This document shows, one piece after another, positions 1-12,253 of a stretch of DNA of 64,000 nucleotides. The notes under the pieces were generated by a model that was not told where the DNA came from, made no database searches, and was given only the letters and a program-made list of their open reading frames with translations. A program made the position numbers and the translations under genes. Source of the stretch: Achromobacter sp. Marseille-Q4962 (GTDB lineage Bacteria > Pseudomonadota > Gammaproteobacteria > Burkholderiales > Burkholderiaceae_B); assembly GCF_943737005.1 (NCBI RefSeq), contig NZ_CALSFU010000012.1, positions 119,284 through 183,283 on the forward strand, read 5' to 3'. Every line of letters starts with the position of its first letter. The stretch's first letter is position 1.

Positions 1-129
1 TTCTCGCAATCGCTCGAAATGGGCGCCACGCTGGAAGACGCGGCCGGCACCATCCACGCTCATCCGACGCTGGGCGAGGCGGTGCAGGAAGCCGCGCTCA
101 AGGCGCTGGGGCACGCGCTGCATATTTAG
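1..129 (+). CDS. Dihydrolipoamide dehydrogenase, C-terminal end (partial)
   Basis: Only the last 42 residues are in the window; the gene starts before base 1. The fragment contains the HAHPTLGE motif, which in the pyridine nucleotide-disulfide oxidoreductase family supplies the active-site His-Glu pair at the dimer interface of dihydrolipoamide dehydrogenase (E3). It ends with a TAG stop. E3 reoxidises the dihydrolipoyl groups of 2-oxoacid dehydrogenase complexes with NAD. A second, complete E3 lies at 61205-62971, so this copy probably serves another complex or is a stand-alone paralogue. The complex cannot be told from this fragment. Confidence 0.8.
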   Translation, partial: FSQSLEMGATLEDAAGTIHAHPTLGEAVQEAALKALGHALHI

Positions 130-162
130 CGCGTGCCGGCGGCGGGCGCCGCGCCCGATGCA

Positions 163-196
163 AACGGCCCCGGCGGTCGATGCCGCCGGGGCCGTT
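163..196. terminator. Bidirectional hairpin between lpd-like gene and argH
   Basis: A perfect 14-bp stem (163-176 with 183-196) encloses a 6-base loop. It lies between two convergent genes, where a shared terminator is expected. There is only a short T run on the argH side and none on the other, so termination may be weak or factor-assisted. Confidence 0.6.
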
Positions 197-223
197 CGGG
201 GTGCGGAAACGGAAGTCGCGGGA

Positions 224-1642
224 TCAGGCCGCGGTTTCGGCCAGCACGCGCCGCGCCTCCTCGGCCACGCGCTCGGGCGCGGTGCCGCCCACGTGCTTGC
301 GGGCGGCCACGGAGCCTTCCAGCGTGAGCACCTGGTGCACGTCGTCGCCGATGGCCGGATGATAGGCCTTGAGGTCGGCGAGCGACAGGTCGGCCAGGTC
401 GCAGCCGCGCTGTTCGCAGTCGCGCACGGCGTGCGCCACCACTTCGTGGGCGTCGCGGAAAGGCACGCCGCGCTTGACGAGGTAATCGGCCAGGTCGGTG
501 GCGGTGGCGTAGCCCTGCAGCGCGGCGGCGCGCATGTTGTCGGCCTTCACCTTGATGCCGGCGGCCATGTCCGCGAAGATGGTGAGCGTGTCGCGCAGCG
601 TGTCCACCGTGTCGAACAGGCCTTCCTTGTCTTCCTGGTTGTCCTTGTTGTAGGCCAGGGGCTGGCCCTTCATGAGGGTGAGCAGGGCGACCAGGTGGCC
701 GTTGACGCGGCCGGTCTTGCCGCGCGCCAGCTCGGGCACGTCGGGGTTCTTTTTTTGCGGCATGATGGAGCTGCCGGTGCAGAAGCGGTCTGCCAGGTCG
801 ATGAAGCCCACGCGCGGGCTCATCCAGAGCACCAGCTCTTCGGACAGGCGCGAGACGTGCGTCATGATGAGCGCGCCGGCGGCGCAGAACTCGATGGCGA
901 AGTCGCGGTCGGACACCGCGTCCAGCGAGTTGCGGCACACGCCGTCGAAGCCCAGCGTTTTGGCGACGCGCTCGCGGTCGATGGGAAAGGACGTGCCGGC
1001 CAGGGCGGCCGCGCCCAGCGGCAGGCGGTTGACCCGCTTGCGGCAGTCGGCCAGGCGCTCGGCGTCGCGGCCGAACATCTCCGCGTAGGCAAGCAGGTGG
1101 TGGCCGAACGTGACGGGCTGGGCCACTTGCAGGTGGGTGAAGCCTGGCATGATGGTGGCGGCGTTTTCCAGCGCCACCGTGGCCAGCGCGCGGCGCAACT
1201 GGCGCAGCAGGTCGAGCAGGTTGTCGATTTCGGCGCGCAGCCACAGGCGGATGTCGGTGGCGACCTGGTCGTTGCGCGAGCGGCCGGTGTGCAGGCGCTT
1301 GCCCGCGTCTCCCACCAGCTCCACCAGGCGCTTCTCGATGTTCAGGTGCACGTCTTCGAGGTCGAGCAGCCACTGGAAGCTGCCGGCTTCGATCTCGGAC
1401 AGGATCTGCGTCATGCCGCGCTGGATGTCGGCCAGGTCCTGCGCGCCGATGATGCCCTGGGCGGCCAGCATGTCGGCATGGGCGAGCGAGCCCTGGATGT
1501 CGCAGCGGGCCAGGCGCTTGTCGAAGTCCACGGACGCCGTGTAGCGTTTGACGAGTTCGGAAACCGGCTCGGAGAACCGGGCGGACCAGGCTTGCGCCTT
1601 GTTGGCGAACTGGTTTTGGTCGGAGGAGGGAGTCTTTGCCAT
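224..1642 (-). CDS. argH: Argininosuccinate lyase
   Basis: ArgH splits argininosuccinate into arginine and fumarate, the last step of arginine synthesis, in the cytoplasm. The 472-residue product has the usual family length. It carries the fumarase/aspartase-superfamily signature [12 protein letters not shown] at about residue 290, in the loop that holds the catalytic serine. An upstream conserved stretch, [12 protein letters not shown], is typical of ArgH. The start at 1642 gives the expected N-terminus before the conserved core. The gene stands alone on the minus strand and is divergent from the mechanosensitive channel gene 137 bp away. Confidence 0.95.
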   Translation of the reverse strand: MAKTPSSDQNQFANKAQAWSARFSEPVSELVKRYTASVDFDKRLARCDIQGSLAHADMLAAQGIIGAQDLADIQRGMTQILSEIEAGSFQWLLDLEDVHLNIEKRLVELVGDAGKRLHTGRSRNDQVATDIRLWLRAEIDNLLDLLRQLRRALATVALENAATIMPGFTHLQVAQPVTFGHHLLAYAEMFGRDAERLADCRKRVNRLPLGAAALAGTSFPIDRERVAKTLGFDGVCRNSLDAVSDRDFAIEFCAAGALIMTHVSRLSEELVLWMSPRVGFIDLADRFCTGSSIMPQKKNPDVPELARGKTGRVNGHLVALLTLMKGQPLAYNKDNQEDKEGLFDTVDTLRDTLTIFADMAAGIKVKADNMRAAALQGYATATDLADYLVKRGVPFRDAHEVVAHAVRDCEQRGCDLADLSLADLKAYHPAIGDDVHQVLTLEGSVAARKHVGGTAPERVAEEARRVLAETAA

Positions 1643-1779
1643 GATGGGCGGAATTATAGGTGATCGCCGGCGGCGGGCGCCCGGCCCCGCCCCGCGGAAT
1701 CCCGGCCGGCGGCGGGGCCGGGCGCGGATGCAGCATAATTCCTGCTGGTTGACAACGATTCTCGGAGAATACGTCGCTT

Positions 1780-3174
1780 ATGCCCGTGGAATGGCAAGAC
1801 CTGACCGCGCAGATCGACACCTACCTGCCGCGCGAGATATGGGCCCAGACCCTGGTGGGCCTGGCCGTGCTCGTGCTGGCCGCGCTTTTCGTCCAGTGGG
1901 TGGTGGCGCGCATCGTTCTGTTTTTCGCGCACCGCCTGCTGGTGCTCAGCGGCCGCAGCGACTGGGACCAGGCCCTGCAGCGCCGGCGCGCCTACCGCAA
2001 TCTCTGGTACGCCGTGCCGTTCGCCGTGGTGTCGCTGGGCATCGAACTGGTGCCGCACGTGGAGAAGGTGGCCGCGGTGGTGGGCCGGCTGGCGCATGCG
2101 GGCGCCTGGATCTGCCTCTTCACGGCGTTTTCCGGCGTGCTGAGCGCCTGGCAGGACACCTATTCGGCTTCCACCCGGGCGCAGACCCGGTCCATCAAGG
2201 GTTATATCCAGATCGGCAAGCTGGTGCTCCTGGGCGTGTGCACCATTCTGGTGCTTTCCATTCTCATCGACCGCTCGCCGCTCTGGATGATCTCCGGCCT
2301 GGGCGCGCTGTCGGCGGTGCTGCTGCTGGTTTTCAAGGACACGCTGCTTTCGCTGGTGGCCAGCACCCAGCTCACCAGCAACGACATGCTGCGCATCGGC
2401 GACTGGATCGAAATGCCCCAGGCCAATGCCGACGGTTTCGTCAAGGACATCGCCCTGCATACCGTCAAGGTGCAGAACTGGGACAACACCGTCACCACGG
2501 TGCCGACGTACAAGCTTTTTTCGGAAAGCTACCGCAACTACCGCCAGATGTTCGAGTCCGGCGGGCGGCGCATCAAGCGCACCCTGCGCATCGACGCCGG
2601 CAGCGTGCGCTTTCTCACCAGCGAGGAAGCCGAGCAGCTCATGCGCTTCAGGCTGCTGCGCGACTACCTGCAGGCCAAGACCACCGATATCGCCCAGACC
2701 AACCAGCGCATGGGCGAGCTGGCCCAGGTGCCGGCCAACCGCCGCCGCCTGACCAACATCGGCACGTTCCGCGCCTATGCGCTGGCCTATCTCAAGCAGA
2801 ATCCGGAAGTGCGCCAGGACATGGCGATGATGGTGCGCATGATGGAGCCGCAGTCCGACGGCATTCCGGTGGAGGTGTACTGCTTTACCGCGATCACGGC
2901 CTGGGTGGAGTACGAGCGCATCCAGGGCGACATCTTCGACCACTTGCTGGCCATCCTGCCCGAGCTCGGGCTGCGCCTGTACCAGCAGCCTTCGGGTTCG
3001 GACATCGGCGCCATGGGCAATTATCTGCGCGAGGGGGCGATCCGCGCGGCGCTCGTGGCCGAACGCGACATCGAGAGCGGGCCGGGCGGCGGCCCGGGCC
3101 CGGCCATGCTGCCGGGGACGGCCGGCGACGGCGATGCCGCCGCGCCGCGCGGCCGGGGCGGCGACGGCCCATGA
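1780..3174 (+). CDS. Mechanosensitive ion channel, YbdG/MscM type
   Basis: This 464-residue inner-membrane protein has several N-terminal membrane segments (roughly residues 20-45, 70-95, 100-120 and 145-190). The MscS-type pore helix and beta domain follow. The stretch containing VLLLVFKDTLLSLVAS and then SNDMLRIGDWIEMP is the hallmark of the YbdG branch, known in E. coli as a miniconductance channel that opens on osmotic down-shock. The product is somewhat longer than E. coli YbdG because of a Gly/Ala/Asp-rich C-terminal tail of about 40 residues that looks disordered. ATG 1780 was chosen because GGAG lies upstream. nadE starts 35 bp after its stop, so the two may be co-transcribed. Confidence 0.85.
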   Translation: MPVEWQDLTAQIDTYLPREIWAQTLVGLAVLVLAALFVQWVVARIVLFFAHRLLVLSGRSDWDQALQRRRAYRNLWYAVPFAVVSLGIELVPHVEKVAAVVGRLAHAGAWICLFTAFSGVLSAWQDTYSASTRAQTRSIKGYIQIGKLVLLGVCTILVLSILIDRSPLWMISGLGALSAVLLLVFKDTLLSLVASTQLTSNDMLRIGDWIEMPQANADGFVKDIALHTVKVQNWDNTVTTVPTYKLFSESYRNYRQMFESGGRRIKRTLRIDAGSVRFLTSEEAEQLMRFRLLRDYLQAKTTDIAQTNQRMGELAQVPANRRRLTNIGTFRAYALAYLKQNPEVRQDMAMMVRMMEPQSDGIPVEVYCFTAITAWVEYERIQGDIFDHLLAILPELGLRLYQQPSGSDIGAMGNYLREGAIRAALVAERDIESGPGGGPGPAMLPGTAGDGDAAAPRGRGGDGP

Positions 3175-3209
3175 GATAATTTTCCGCTTGGAATCCTAGG
3201 CGAAACCCG

Positions 3210-5740
<2,531 letters not shown>

Positions 5741-5762
5741 CCGCGCACCCCGACGCCGCCGC

Positions 5763-5792
5763 AAACCCGCCCTTCGTGGCGGGTTTTGTTTC
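5763..5792 (+). terminator. Rho-independent terminator after glnB
   Basis: The stem AAACCCGCC pairs with GGCGGGTTT around a CTTCGT loop, followed by a T-rich tract (TTTTGTTT). It begins 22 bases after the glnB stop. Confidence 0.9.
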
Positions 5793-6053
5793 ATGGCGAC
5801 GCGACGCCGCGCCTGCAGGGGTGTCGGCCTCGGCATTTCAGCCGCGGTCATTGTTGAATCTGGTGCAAGACGATCAAGCACCCTGCTTGCCTGTGCTTTC
5901 GGGGGACGACGACGTTCCGGTTGCGTGCGCACGCCGCGACCGGACGGCCTTGGAGAAAGCAGGATGGAAATCGGCCGCGAGGGCAGGGAATCGGCGAGAT
6001 CCTGCAATGCGCGTCGAAGATGCGTCATGCTTGCCGCCCGGCGAGGCGTGGCG
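5793..6053. other. Intergenic stretch between glnB and gspF
   Basis: Together with the terminator this makes about 310 bases without a gene between convergent glnB and gspF. It is less GC-rich than its surroundings. I see no start with a ribosome binding site leading into a plausible protein, and no structured RNA. Confidence 0.5.
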
Positions 6054-7259
6054 TCACCGGATCAGCTGGTTCATTTCCAGGATGGGCATCATGACGGCGA
6101 GCACGATGAGCAGCACGAAGCCGCCCATGAGCAGGATGAGCGCAGGTTCGAGCAGGGCGGTCATGGCGAGCGCGCGGCGTTCGAGGTCGCGCGACAGGGT
6201 CTGGGCGCCGCGGTCGAGCAGCTCGGGCAGGCGGCCGGTTTTTTCACCGCTGGCGATGAGGTGCACGAGCAGTGAGGGAAAAACTTTCTGCGCGCCCAGC
6301 GACGCCGAGAGCGAGGCGCCTTCGCGTACGCGGGAGGCGGCCTGGTCCACGGCGTCGCGCAGCACGTCGTTGCCCAGCGTGCGCCGCGCCGCTTCCAGGG
6401 AAGCCAGCAGGGCGACGCCGCTGCCGCACAGTATGGCCAGCGTGGAGGCGAAGCGCGCCGCGTTGACGCCGAGCACGAAGCGGCCGGCCAGCGGCATGCG
6501 CAGCAGGCGCGCATGCCACGCCTTGCGCGCGGCGGGCGCGCGCAGCGCGTGGCGCCACAGCGCGATGCCCAGCGTCAGGGCCGCGCCGCTGGCCGCGCCC
6601 TGGTCGCGCACGAAGGCGGACAGCGCCAGCATCGCGCGGGTGAGCAGCGGCAGCGTTTGGCGCGCCTGGCTGAAAGCCGACACGACCTGCGGCACGACGT
6701 AGCCCAGCAGGAAGATCACGATGATGACCGACACGCAGGCCACCACGGCCGGATAGATGAAGGCCGTGAGCACCTTGCCGCGCAGCGCGTTGCGTTCTTC
6801 GATATAGCTGGCCAGTTTCTCCATGACGAGCGCCAGGTCGCCCGATTCTTCGCCCGCGCCCACCAGGGCGCGGTAGATCTCGGGGAAGTCGCGCGGTCTT
6901 GCGGCCAGCGCGGCGGACAGGCGGTGGCCGGCGCGCACGTCGTCGCGCACGGCCTGCAGCACGGCGGCGATGTGCTTCTTTTCGGCCTGCTCCAGCGTGG
7001 CGTTGAGCGCCGCATCCAGCGGCAGCCGCGCCGCGAGCAGGCTGGCGAGCTGGCGCGTCAGCCAGGCGAGATCGGCATCGGAAAGGCGGGCGCCGAATGC
7101 GCGTGCGCCGCCGGCGGCGCGTGAGGCGAGCTCGGTGGAAAGCGGAAGCAGGCCGCGCGCGCGCAGCTGGTTGCGCGCGCCGCGCTCGCTGTCGGCCTCG
7201 AGCGTGCCGCGCACGGTGTTGCCCAGCGCGTCGGCGGCTTCATATCGGAAGGCGGGCAT
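6054..7259 (-). CDS. gspF: Type II secretion inner-membrane platform protein GspF
   Basis: GspF is the polytopic platform protein of the type II secretion system and contacts the GspE ATPase. The 401-residue product has the standard length and the duplicated T2SSF architecture: two cytoplasmic helical domains (about residues 68-190 and 270-390), each followed by a hydrophobic segment. The N-terminus MPAFRYEAADALGNTVRGTL is typical. Unusually it lies alone on the minus strand, divergent from gspD-gspE. In related Burkholderiales gspF usually follows gspE in the same direction, so a local inversion is likely. GAGG lies eight bases before the ATG. Confidence 0.93.
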   Translation of the reverse strand: MPAFRYEAADALGNTVRGTLEADSERGARNQLRARGLLPLSTELASRAAGGARAFGARLSDADLAWLTRQLASLLAARLPLDAALNATLEQAEKKHIAAVLQAVRDDVRAGHRLSAALAARPRDFPEIYRALVGAGEESGDLALVMEKLASYIEERNALRGKVLTAFIYPAVVACVSVIIVIFLLGYVVPQVVSAFSQARQTLPLLTRAMLALSAFVRDQGAASGAALTLGIALWRHALRAPAARKAWHARLLRMPLAGRFVLGVNAARFASTLAILCGSGVALLASLEAARRTLGNDVLRDAVDQAASRVREGASLSASLGAQKVFPSLLVHLIASGEKTGRLPELLDRGAQTLSRDLERRALAMTALLEPALILLMGGFVLLIVLAVMMPILEMNQLIR

Positions 7260-7437
7260 GGGAAACGGCCTCGGGCGCGCGAAAGCACGCGGCCCCGGAA
7301 GGCCCGTGGATAAAGGGTTTCGAGGCCGTCACGATGCCTTTGGAATATGACGGTAGTGTTGCAGGGGCACCCCGTATACTCCGACGCGAATTCGGCTTTC
7401 TCTCTCCGCTTTTCTCGCCACGGACAGCTATCACGCC

Positions 7438-10038
7438 ATGCGTCACATCGCGCAATTCAGCCTTGCGGTTCTGCTCGCCGCCAGCCAGTTCGGGCCCGGC
7501 GTGCGGCCCGCGCAGGCCCAGCAGGCAGACCATCGCGTCAGCCTCAATTTCGTCGACACCGACATTCCCGCCGTGCTGCGGGCGCTGTCCGTCTTTACGC
7601 AACGCAATTTCCTGGTGGACCCGCGCGTCAAGGGCAAGCTCACGCTGGTGTCCGAGCATCCGGTGGATCGCGCGCAGGCGCTTGCCATGCTGGGCGGCGC
7701 GCTGCGCATGCAGGGCTACGCCATCGTGGAGGTGGACGGCGTGACGCGCGTGGTGCCCGAGGCCGACGCCAAGCTGCAGGGCAGCACGGTGGCGGGCGGC
7801 GCCACAGCCGGTTCCGCCGCGGCAGGCCGCGCCGCGGCGTCCCCGGCGCGCGGCGGTCCCGTGCCCGTATCGTCGTTCGTGCGCGCCGCCGGCGGCGGCG
7901 AGATGATCACGCGGGTGTTTCCACTGAAGTACGAGAATGCCGCCAACCTGGTGCCGGTGCTGCGCCCCATGGTGCCGCCGAACAATCCCGTCAACGCTTA
8001 TCCGGGCAACAACACGCTGGTCATCACCGACTATGCCGACAACCTGGAACGCATCGCGCAGGTGATCGCTCGCATCGATGTGCCCAGCGCCATCGACACG
8101 GACGTGGTGCCGGTGCAATCGGGCATCGCCTCGGACATCGCGGCGCTGGCGGCGCAGCTGCTGGATACGCAGGGCAACGACCCCACGCAGCGCATCGCGG
8201 TGGTGGCCGACCCGCGCAGCAACAGCGTGCTGGTGCGTTCGGGCAGTCCGGCGCGCACGCGCCTGGCGCGCGACCTGATCGTCAAGCTCGACGCGCAGCA
8301 GAGCCGCTCGGGCAATCTGCACGTGGTGTACCTGCGCAATGCGCAGGCTTCGCGCATCGCCGAGGTGCTGGGCGGCCTGCTGGCGGGGCAGGCGGGCAAC
8401 GCGCCGGGCGGGCAGGGCGGCGTCGCGGGCGCGCCGGCGAGACCGCAGGCGGCCGGCGCGCAGCAGAACGCCGCGCATGCGGCGCCGGTGCCGAACACGG
8501 GCGGTGGAACGAAAAGCGGCCTGTCCGGCGACACCGAGCGCATCGCGCGCGACGACGGCGGCAACCAGGCCGTGTCGTATTCGGCGGGCGGCGCCACCAT
8601 CCAGGCCGATCCGGCCACCAACTCGCTCATCGTCTCCGCGCCCGAGCCGCTGTACCGCAGCCTGCGCGAGGTGATAGACCAGCTCGACCAGCGCCGCGCG
8701 CAGGTGCTGGTGGAAAGCCTGATCGTGGAAGTGAGCGAGGCCAAAGCGGCCGAGTTCGGCATCCAGTGGATGACCGGGGCGGGCAACATCAACAGCGGCG
8801 GCACGAGCTTCATCGGCGGCACCAACCTCGGCGGCAGCGGCATTACGGGCGCCGGGCCCACCGCCATCGACGCGATCGGCAAGGGCCTGTCGCTGGGCGT
8901 GGTCAAGGGCACGGTGGACGTGCTGGGCAACCAGGTCATCAACCTGGGCGTGCTGGCGCGCGCCATGCAGAACTCGGGCGACGCCAATATCCTGTCCACG
9001 CCCAACCTGCTTACGCTGGACAACCAGTCGGCCAGCATCCTGGTGGGCAAGACCGTGCCGTTCGTGACCGGACAGTACGTCACCTCGGGCAGCAACGGCA
9101 GTTCCAACCCCTTCCAGACCATCGAGCGCGAAGACGTAGGGCTGAAGCTCAACATCCGCCCGCAGATCTCGGAAGGCGGCGCGGTGAAGCTGGACATTTA
9201 CCAGGAGGTCAGCAGCATCGACGAAAGCGCGTCCTCGGCCACGACGGGCATCGTCACCAATAAGCGCGCCATCGACACCAGCGTGCTGGTCGACGACGGC
9301 CAGATCATCGTGCTGGGCGGCCTGCTGGAAGACAGCGTGACGCTAAGCTCCGACAGCGTGCCGGGGCTGGGCTCCATTCCCGTGCTGGGCTCGCTGTTCC
9401 GCTATGACTCGCGCAAGCGCACCAAGACCAACCTCATGGTGTTCCTGCGCCCCTACGTGGTGCGCGACGCGCGCCGCAGCGCGGGTGTGACGCTGGACCG
9501 CTACGAATACATGCGGCGGGCCCAGGCCGACGCGCAGCCCGGCCGGCACTGGCTGCTGCCCGACATGCAGGCGCCGCTGCTGCCGCCGTCCGATGCGCCG
9601 TCTCCCGTCTCGAACAACGCGTACGACCTGCGGCCGGGCCAGTTGGCCGAAACGCTGCGCCGCCCGCCGCCCGCGACGCTGGAATCCTTTGCCGTGCGCC
9701 AGCTGCCGGCCGCGCCCGGCGCGGGCGATCCGGCGCTGCCGATCCGGGCGAACCTGCCGCTGGGCGTGAGCGTGGCGCGCGACCCGTCGTCGCTCTACGG
9801 CGAGACCGACGACAGCGTAGCCACGCTGGAGTTCGCGTCGGTGGACGGGCGGGCCGACGCCGACCGCATCGCGCGGCGCGTGCAGGCCAGCGGCCTGCAG
9901 GCCTATGTGCAGACGGGCCCCGGCGGCATGGGCTATGTGGTGCGCAGCCAGGTCGCCAAGGATCCCGCCACGCTGTCCACCGCCACGGCGCTGCTGCGCG
10001 AACTGGGCTTCAAGAGCACGGTGGTGTCGTCGCTGTGA
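7438..10038 (+). CDS. gspD: Type II secretion secretin GspD with C-terminal SPOR-like domain
   Basis: GspD forms the outer-membrane channel of the type II secretion system. A signal peptide (about residues 1-28) is followed by the N0 domain (about 30-115), the N1-N3 repeats (about 150-420) with low-complexity Gly/Ala/Gln inserts, and the secretin domain, which includes [10 protein letters not shown] and the closing segment [15 protein letters not shown]. At 866 residues it is about 200 longer than usual. After a proline-rich linker, the last 70 or so residues (from about 795) have the length and repeat pattern of a peptidoglycan-binding SPOR domain. The stop overlaps the gspE start by four bases. 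Confidence 0.92.
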   Translation: MRHIAQFSLAVLLAASQFGPGVRPAQAQQADHRVSLNFVDTDIPAVLRALSVFTQRNFLVDPRVKGKLTLVSEHPVDRAQALAMLGGALRMQGYAIVEVDGVTRVVPEADAKLQGSTVAGGATAGSAAAGRAAASPARGGPVPVSSFVRAAGGGEMITRVFPLKYENAANLVPVLRPMVPPNNPVNAYPGNNTLVITDYADNLERIAQVIARIDVPSAIDTDVVPVQSGIASDIAALAAQLLDTQGNDPTQRIAVVADPRSNSVLVRSGSPARTRLARDLIVKLDAQQSRSGNLHVVYLRNAQASRIAEVLGGLLAGQAGNAPGGQGGVAGAPARPQAAGAQQNAAHAAPVPNTGGGTKSGLSGDTERIARDDGGNQAVSYSAGGATIQADPATNSLIVSAPEPLYRSLREVIDQLDQRRAQVLVESLIVEVSEAKAAEFGIQWMTGAGNINSGGTSFIGGTNLGGSGITGAGPTAIDAIGKGLSLGVVKGTVDVLGNQVINLGVLARAMQNSGDANILSTPNLLTLDNQSASILVGKTVPFVTGQYVTSGSNGSSNPFQTIEREDVGLKLNIRPQISEGGAVKLDIYQEVSSIDESASSATTGIVTNKRAIDTSVLVDDGQIIVLGGLLEDSVTLSSDSVPGLGSIPVLGSLFRYDSRKRTKTNLMVFLRPYVVRDARRSAGVTLDRYEYMRRAQADAQPGRHWLLPDMQAPLLPPSDAPSPVSNNAYDLRPGQLAETLRRPPPATLESFAVRQLPAAPGAGDPALPIRANLPLGVSVARDPSSLYGETDDSVATLEFASVDGRADADRIARRVQASGLQAYVQTGPGGMGYVVRSQVAKDPATLSTATALLRELGFKSTVVSSL

Positions 10039-11462
10039 GCACGCATCCCTTGCCCTATGCCTGGGCGCGCGCGCAGCGGGCGCTGCTGTCGCTGCGCGCG
10101 GGGCAGGCCCGGCTGACGGTCAGCCCGCGCACGCCCGCCTGGGCGCTGCAGGAAGTGCGCCGCTGCCACGGAGAGGCGCAGATCGAGTGCGTGGACGACG
10201 AGGCGCTGGAAACCCTGCTGACGGCGGCCTACACGCATTCGGAGGACGCGGCTTCGGTCATGGGCGTGGCGGAAAACGAGATCGACCTCGACCGCCTGCT
10301 GCAGGACATGCCCGAAGTGGCCGACCTGCTGGAGGCGCAGGACGACGCGCCCGTCATCCGCATGATCAACGCGCTGTTCGCGCAGGCCGCGCGCGACGGT
10401 GCGAGCGACATCCACATCGAGCCCTTCGAGACGCATTCGGTGGTGCGCTACCGCGTGGATGGCACGCTGCGCGACGTGGTGTCGCCGCGCAAGGCGCTGC
10501 ACGCGGCGCTGATCTCGCGCATCAAGATCATGGCGCACCTGGACATCGCCGAGAAGCGCCTGCCGCAGGATGGCCGCATCGCGCTGCGCGTGGGCGGGCG
10601 CCCCATCGACGTGCGCGTCTCCACCTTGCCCACGGGCCACGGCGAGCGCGCCGTGCTGCGCCTGCTCGACAAGGAGGCTGGGCGGCTGCGGCTGGAGACG
10701 CTGGGCATGAGCCCCGAGGTGCTGGCGCGGCTGGACCGGCTGATCCGCCAGCCGCACGGCATCGTGCTCGTCACCGGCCCCACGGGCAGCGGCAAGACTA
10801 CCACGCTCTACGCCGCCCTGAGCCGGCTTGACGCGAGTACCAGCAACATTCTCACGGTGGAAGATCCCATCGAGTACGACCTGCCCGGCATCAGCCAGAC
10901 GCAAGTCAACGCCAAGATCGACATGAGCTTCGCGCTGGCGCTGCGGGCTATCCTGCGCCAGGACCCGGATGTCATCATGATCGGCGAGATCCGAGATCTG
11001 GAAACCGCCCAGATCGCCGTGCAGGCTTCGCTGACGGGCCACCTGGTGCTGGCGACCCTGCACACCAACGACGCGGTCTCGGCGGTGACGCGTCTGACCG
11101 ACATGGGCGTGGAACCTTTTCTGCTGGCGTCTTCGCTGTTGGGCGTGCTGGCGCAGCGCCTGGTGCGCAAACTGTGCCCGGTCTGCAAGCGGCCCGCCAC
11201 CGTCGACGGCCGGCGCGTTTACCAGCCCGTGGGCTGCCCCGCCTGCAATCACACCGGCTACAGCGGACGTTCCGGCATCCACGAGCTCTTTACCGTCGAC
11301 GACGAGGCGCGCCGGCTGATCCATGATGGGCGCGACGAGCGCGAACTGCGTCTGGCCGCGGTGGCCGCCGGCATGCGCAGCATGCGTGATGACGGACAAC
11401 GCTGGATCGACGAGGGCAAGACTTCGCCGGAAGAAATCTTGCGGGTGACGCGAGACGCTTAG
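10035..11462 (+). CDS. gspE: Type II secretion ATPase GspE
   Basis: GspE is the cytoplasmic ATPase that powers pseudopilus assembly. The 475-residue product has the family's N-terminal domain, the Walker A motif [10 protein letters not shown] at about residue 247, the Asp and His boxes, and a four-cysteine zinc motif (CPVC...CPAC) near residue 380 that is characteristic of GspE and PilB. It starts with GTG at 10035, inside the gspD stop (GTGA), so translation is probably coupled. The next gene is on the opposite strand and unrelated to secretion. Confidence 0.94.
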   Translation: MSTHPLPYAWARAQRALLSLRAGQARLTVSPRTPAWALQEVRRCHGEAQIECVDDEALETLLTAAYTHSEDAASVMGVAENEIDLDRLLQDMPEVADLLEAQDDAPVIRMINALFAQAARDGASDIHIEPFETHSVVRYRVDGTLRDVVSPRKALHAALISRIKIMAHLDIAEKRLPQDGRIALRVGGRPIDVRVSTLPTGHGERAVLRLLDKEAGRLRLETLGMSPEVLARLDRLIRQPHGIVLVTGPTGSGKTTTLYAALSRLDASTSNILTVEDPIEYDLPGISQTQVNAKIDMSFALALRAILRQDPDVIMIGEIRDLETAQIAVQASLTGHLVLATLHTNDAVSAVTRLTDMGVEPFLLASSLLGVLAQRLVRKLCPVCKRPATVDGRRVYQPVGCPACNHTGYSGRSGIHELFTVDDEARRLIHDGRDERELRLAAVAAGMRSMRDDGQRWIDEGKTSPEEILRVTRDA

Positions 11463-11506
11463 GCGGCTGTCGCGCAAGGCCGGCCCGGCGCGCGGTCCGC
11501 ATGGCC

Positions 11507-12124
11507 CTAGGCAAGCAGGTACTTGACCAGGACCGCGGTCGAGGGAGCATTGAATTTCTTCAGGAGCTTGCTGCGGAAGACCTCGACGGTGCGCGGGCTG
11601 ATGCCCAGGGCCCTGCCGATTTCCTTGGCGGTCTGGTTCTGGATCAACAGGGCCGCCACGTCGCGCTCGCGCTGCGTCATCGAGTTCTTGGCGTCCGAGA
11701 CGGCCTGGTGCACGGACGTCTTGCCGTCAGGGGCGGCCGCGGCCAGCCCGAGCTCCGAGAAGAACCAGAAAGCCTCGCGGTAGGGATCGTCGCGCGTTTC
11801 GGTAAAGCCCGTCACGCTGACCCAGAACAGATCGCCGCCGATCCGCTGCATGACCCGCGCCTCGGTAAACCGCCCGTGACGCTTGAGCGTCGGAATCACC
11901 CGGGCCCCGCAACGCTCGAAATCCGTCTGGTTCGGATACAGCACTCGCACGGTCTGACCGATGAAGTCGTTGCGGCAGGCCCTGAACATGTCCAGGAATG
12001 CACTGTTGCAGTCGCATATCACGCGGTAGCGGGTGACCATGAGGGCCGCGGGCATGCTCAGGAACACATGCCGGTAGTCGAGCGGGGAGCCTTGCGGGGG
12101 GGCTATCCCAAGTCTTCGGTTCAT
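11507..12124 (-). CDS. PAS-LuxR family transcriptional regulator
   Basis: This 205-residue protein has an N-terminal PAS-like sensing domain (about residues 12-125) and a C-terminal LuxR/FixJ-type helix-turn-helix. The latter contains MTQRERDVAALLIQNQTAKE and then GISPRTVEVFRSKLLKKF. It has no receiver domain, so it probably responds to a ligand. ATG 12124 is preferred over an upstream in-frame start at 12178 because GGGAGA precedes it at good spacing and because the PAS region starts soon after. It is the distal gene of a minus-strand group with an MHS transporter and an isochorismatase-like enzyme, and probably controls them. Confidence 0.8.
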   Translation of the reverse strand: MNRRLGIAPPQGSPLDYRHVFLSMPAALMVTRYRVICDCNSAFLDMFRACRNDFIGQTVRVLYPNQTDFERCGARVIPTLKRHGRFTEARVMQRIGGDLFWVSVTGFTETRDDPYREAFWFFSELGLAAAAPDGKTSVHQAVSDAKNSMTQRERDVAALLIQNQTAKEIGRALGISPRTVEVFRSKLLKKFNAPSTAVLVKYLLA

Positions 12125-12253
12125 ACGTTCTCCCGCCGGCGGGCGCGAAACCCGCGCCTGGCGGACGGCGGACACCACGATGACTGCTTTTTACTCCTGA
12201 AACAGCCCGCGTGGCGCAGCGGCGGGGACGCCGCCGCCCGTCCGCCGCGCCGT

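Noticed and set aside
1749..1754. A perfect TTGACA -35 hexamer before the mechanosensitive channel gene
   Set aside because: It is only 26 bases before the start codon, so the -10 and transcription start would lie at or inside the coding region. No -10 is present.
5793..6275. A possible plus-strand gene after glnB
   Set aside because: It has no ribosome binding site, starts inside the terminator's T tract and runs antisense into conserved gspF. Its composition is Arg/Gly-rich noise.
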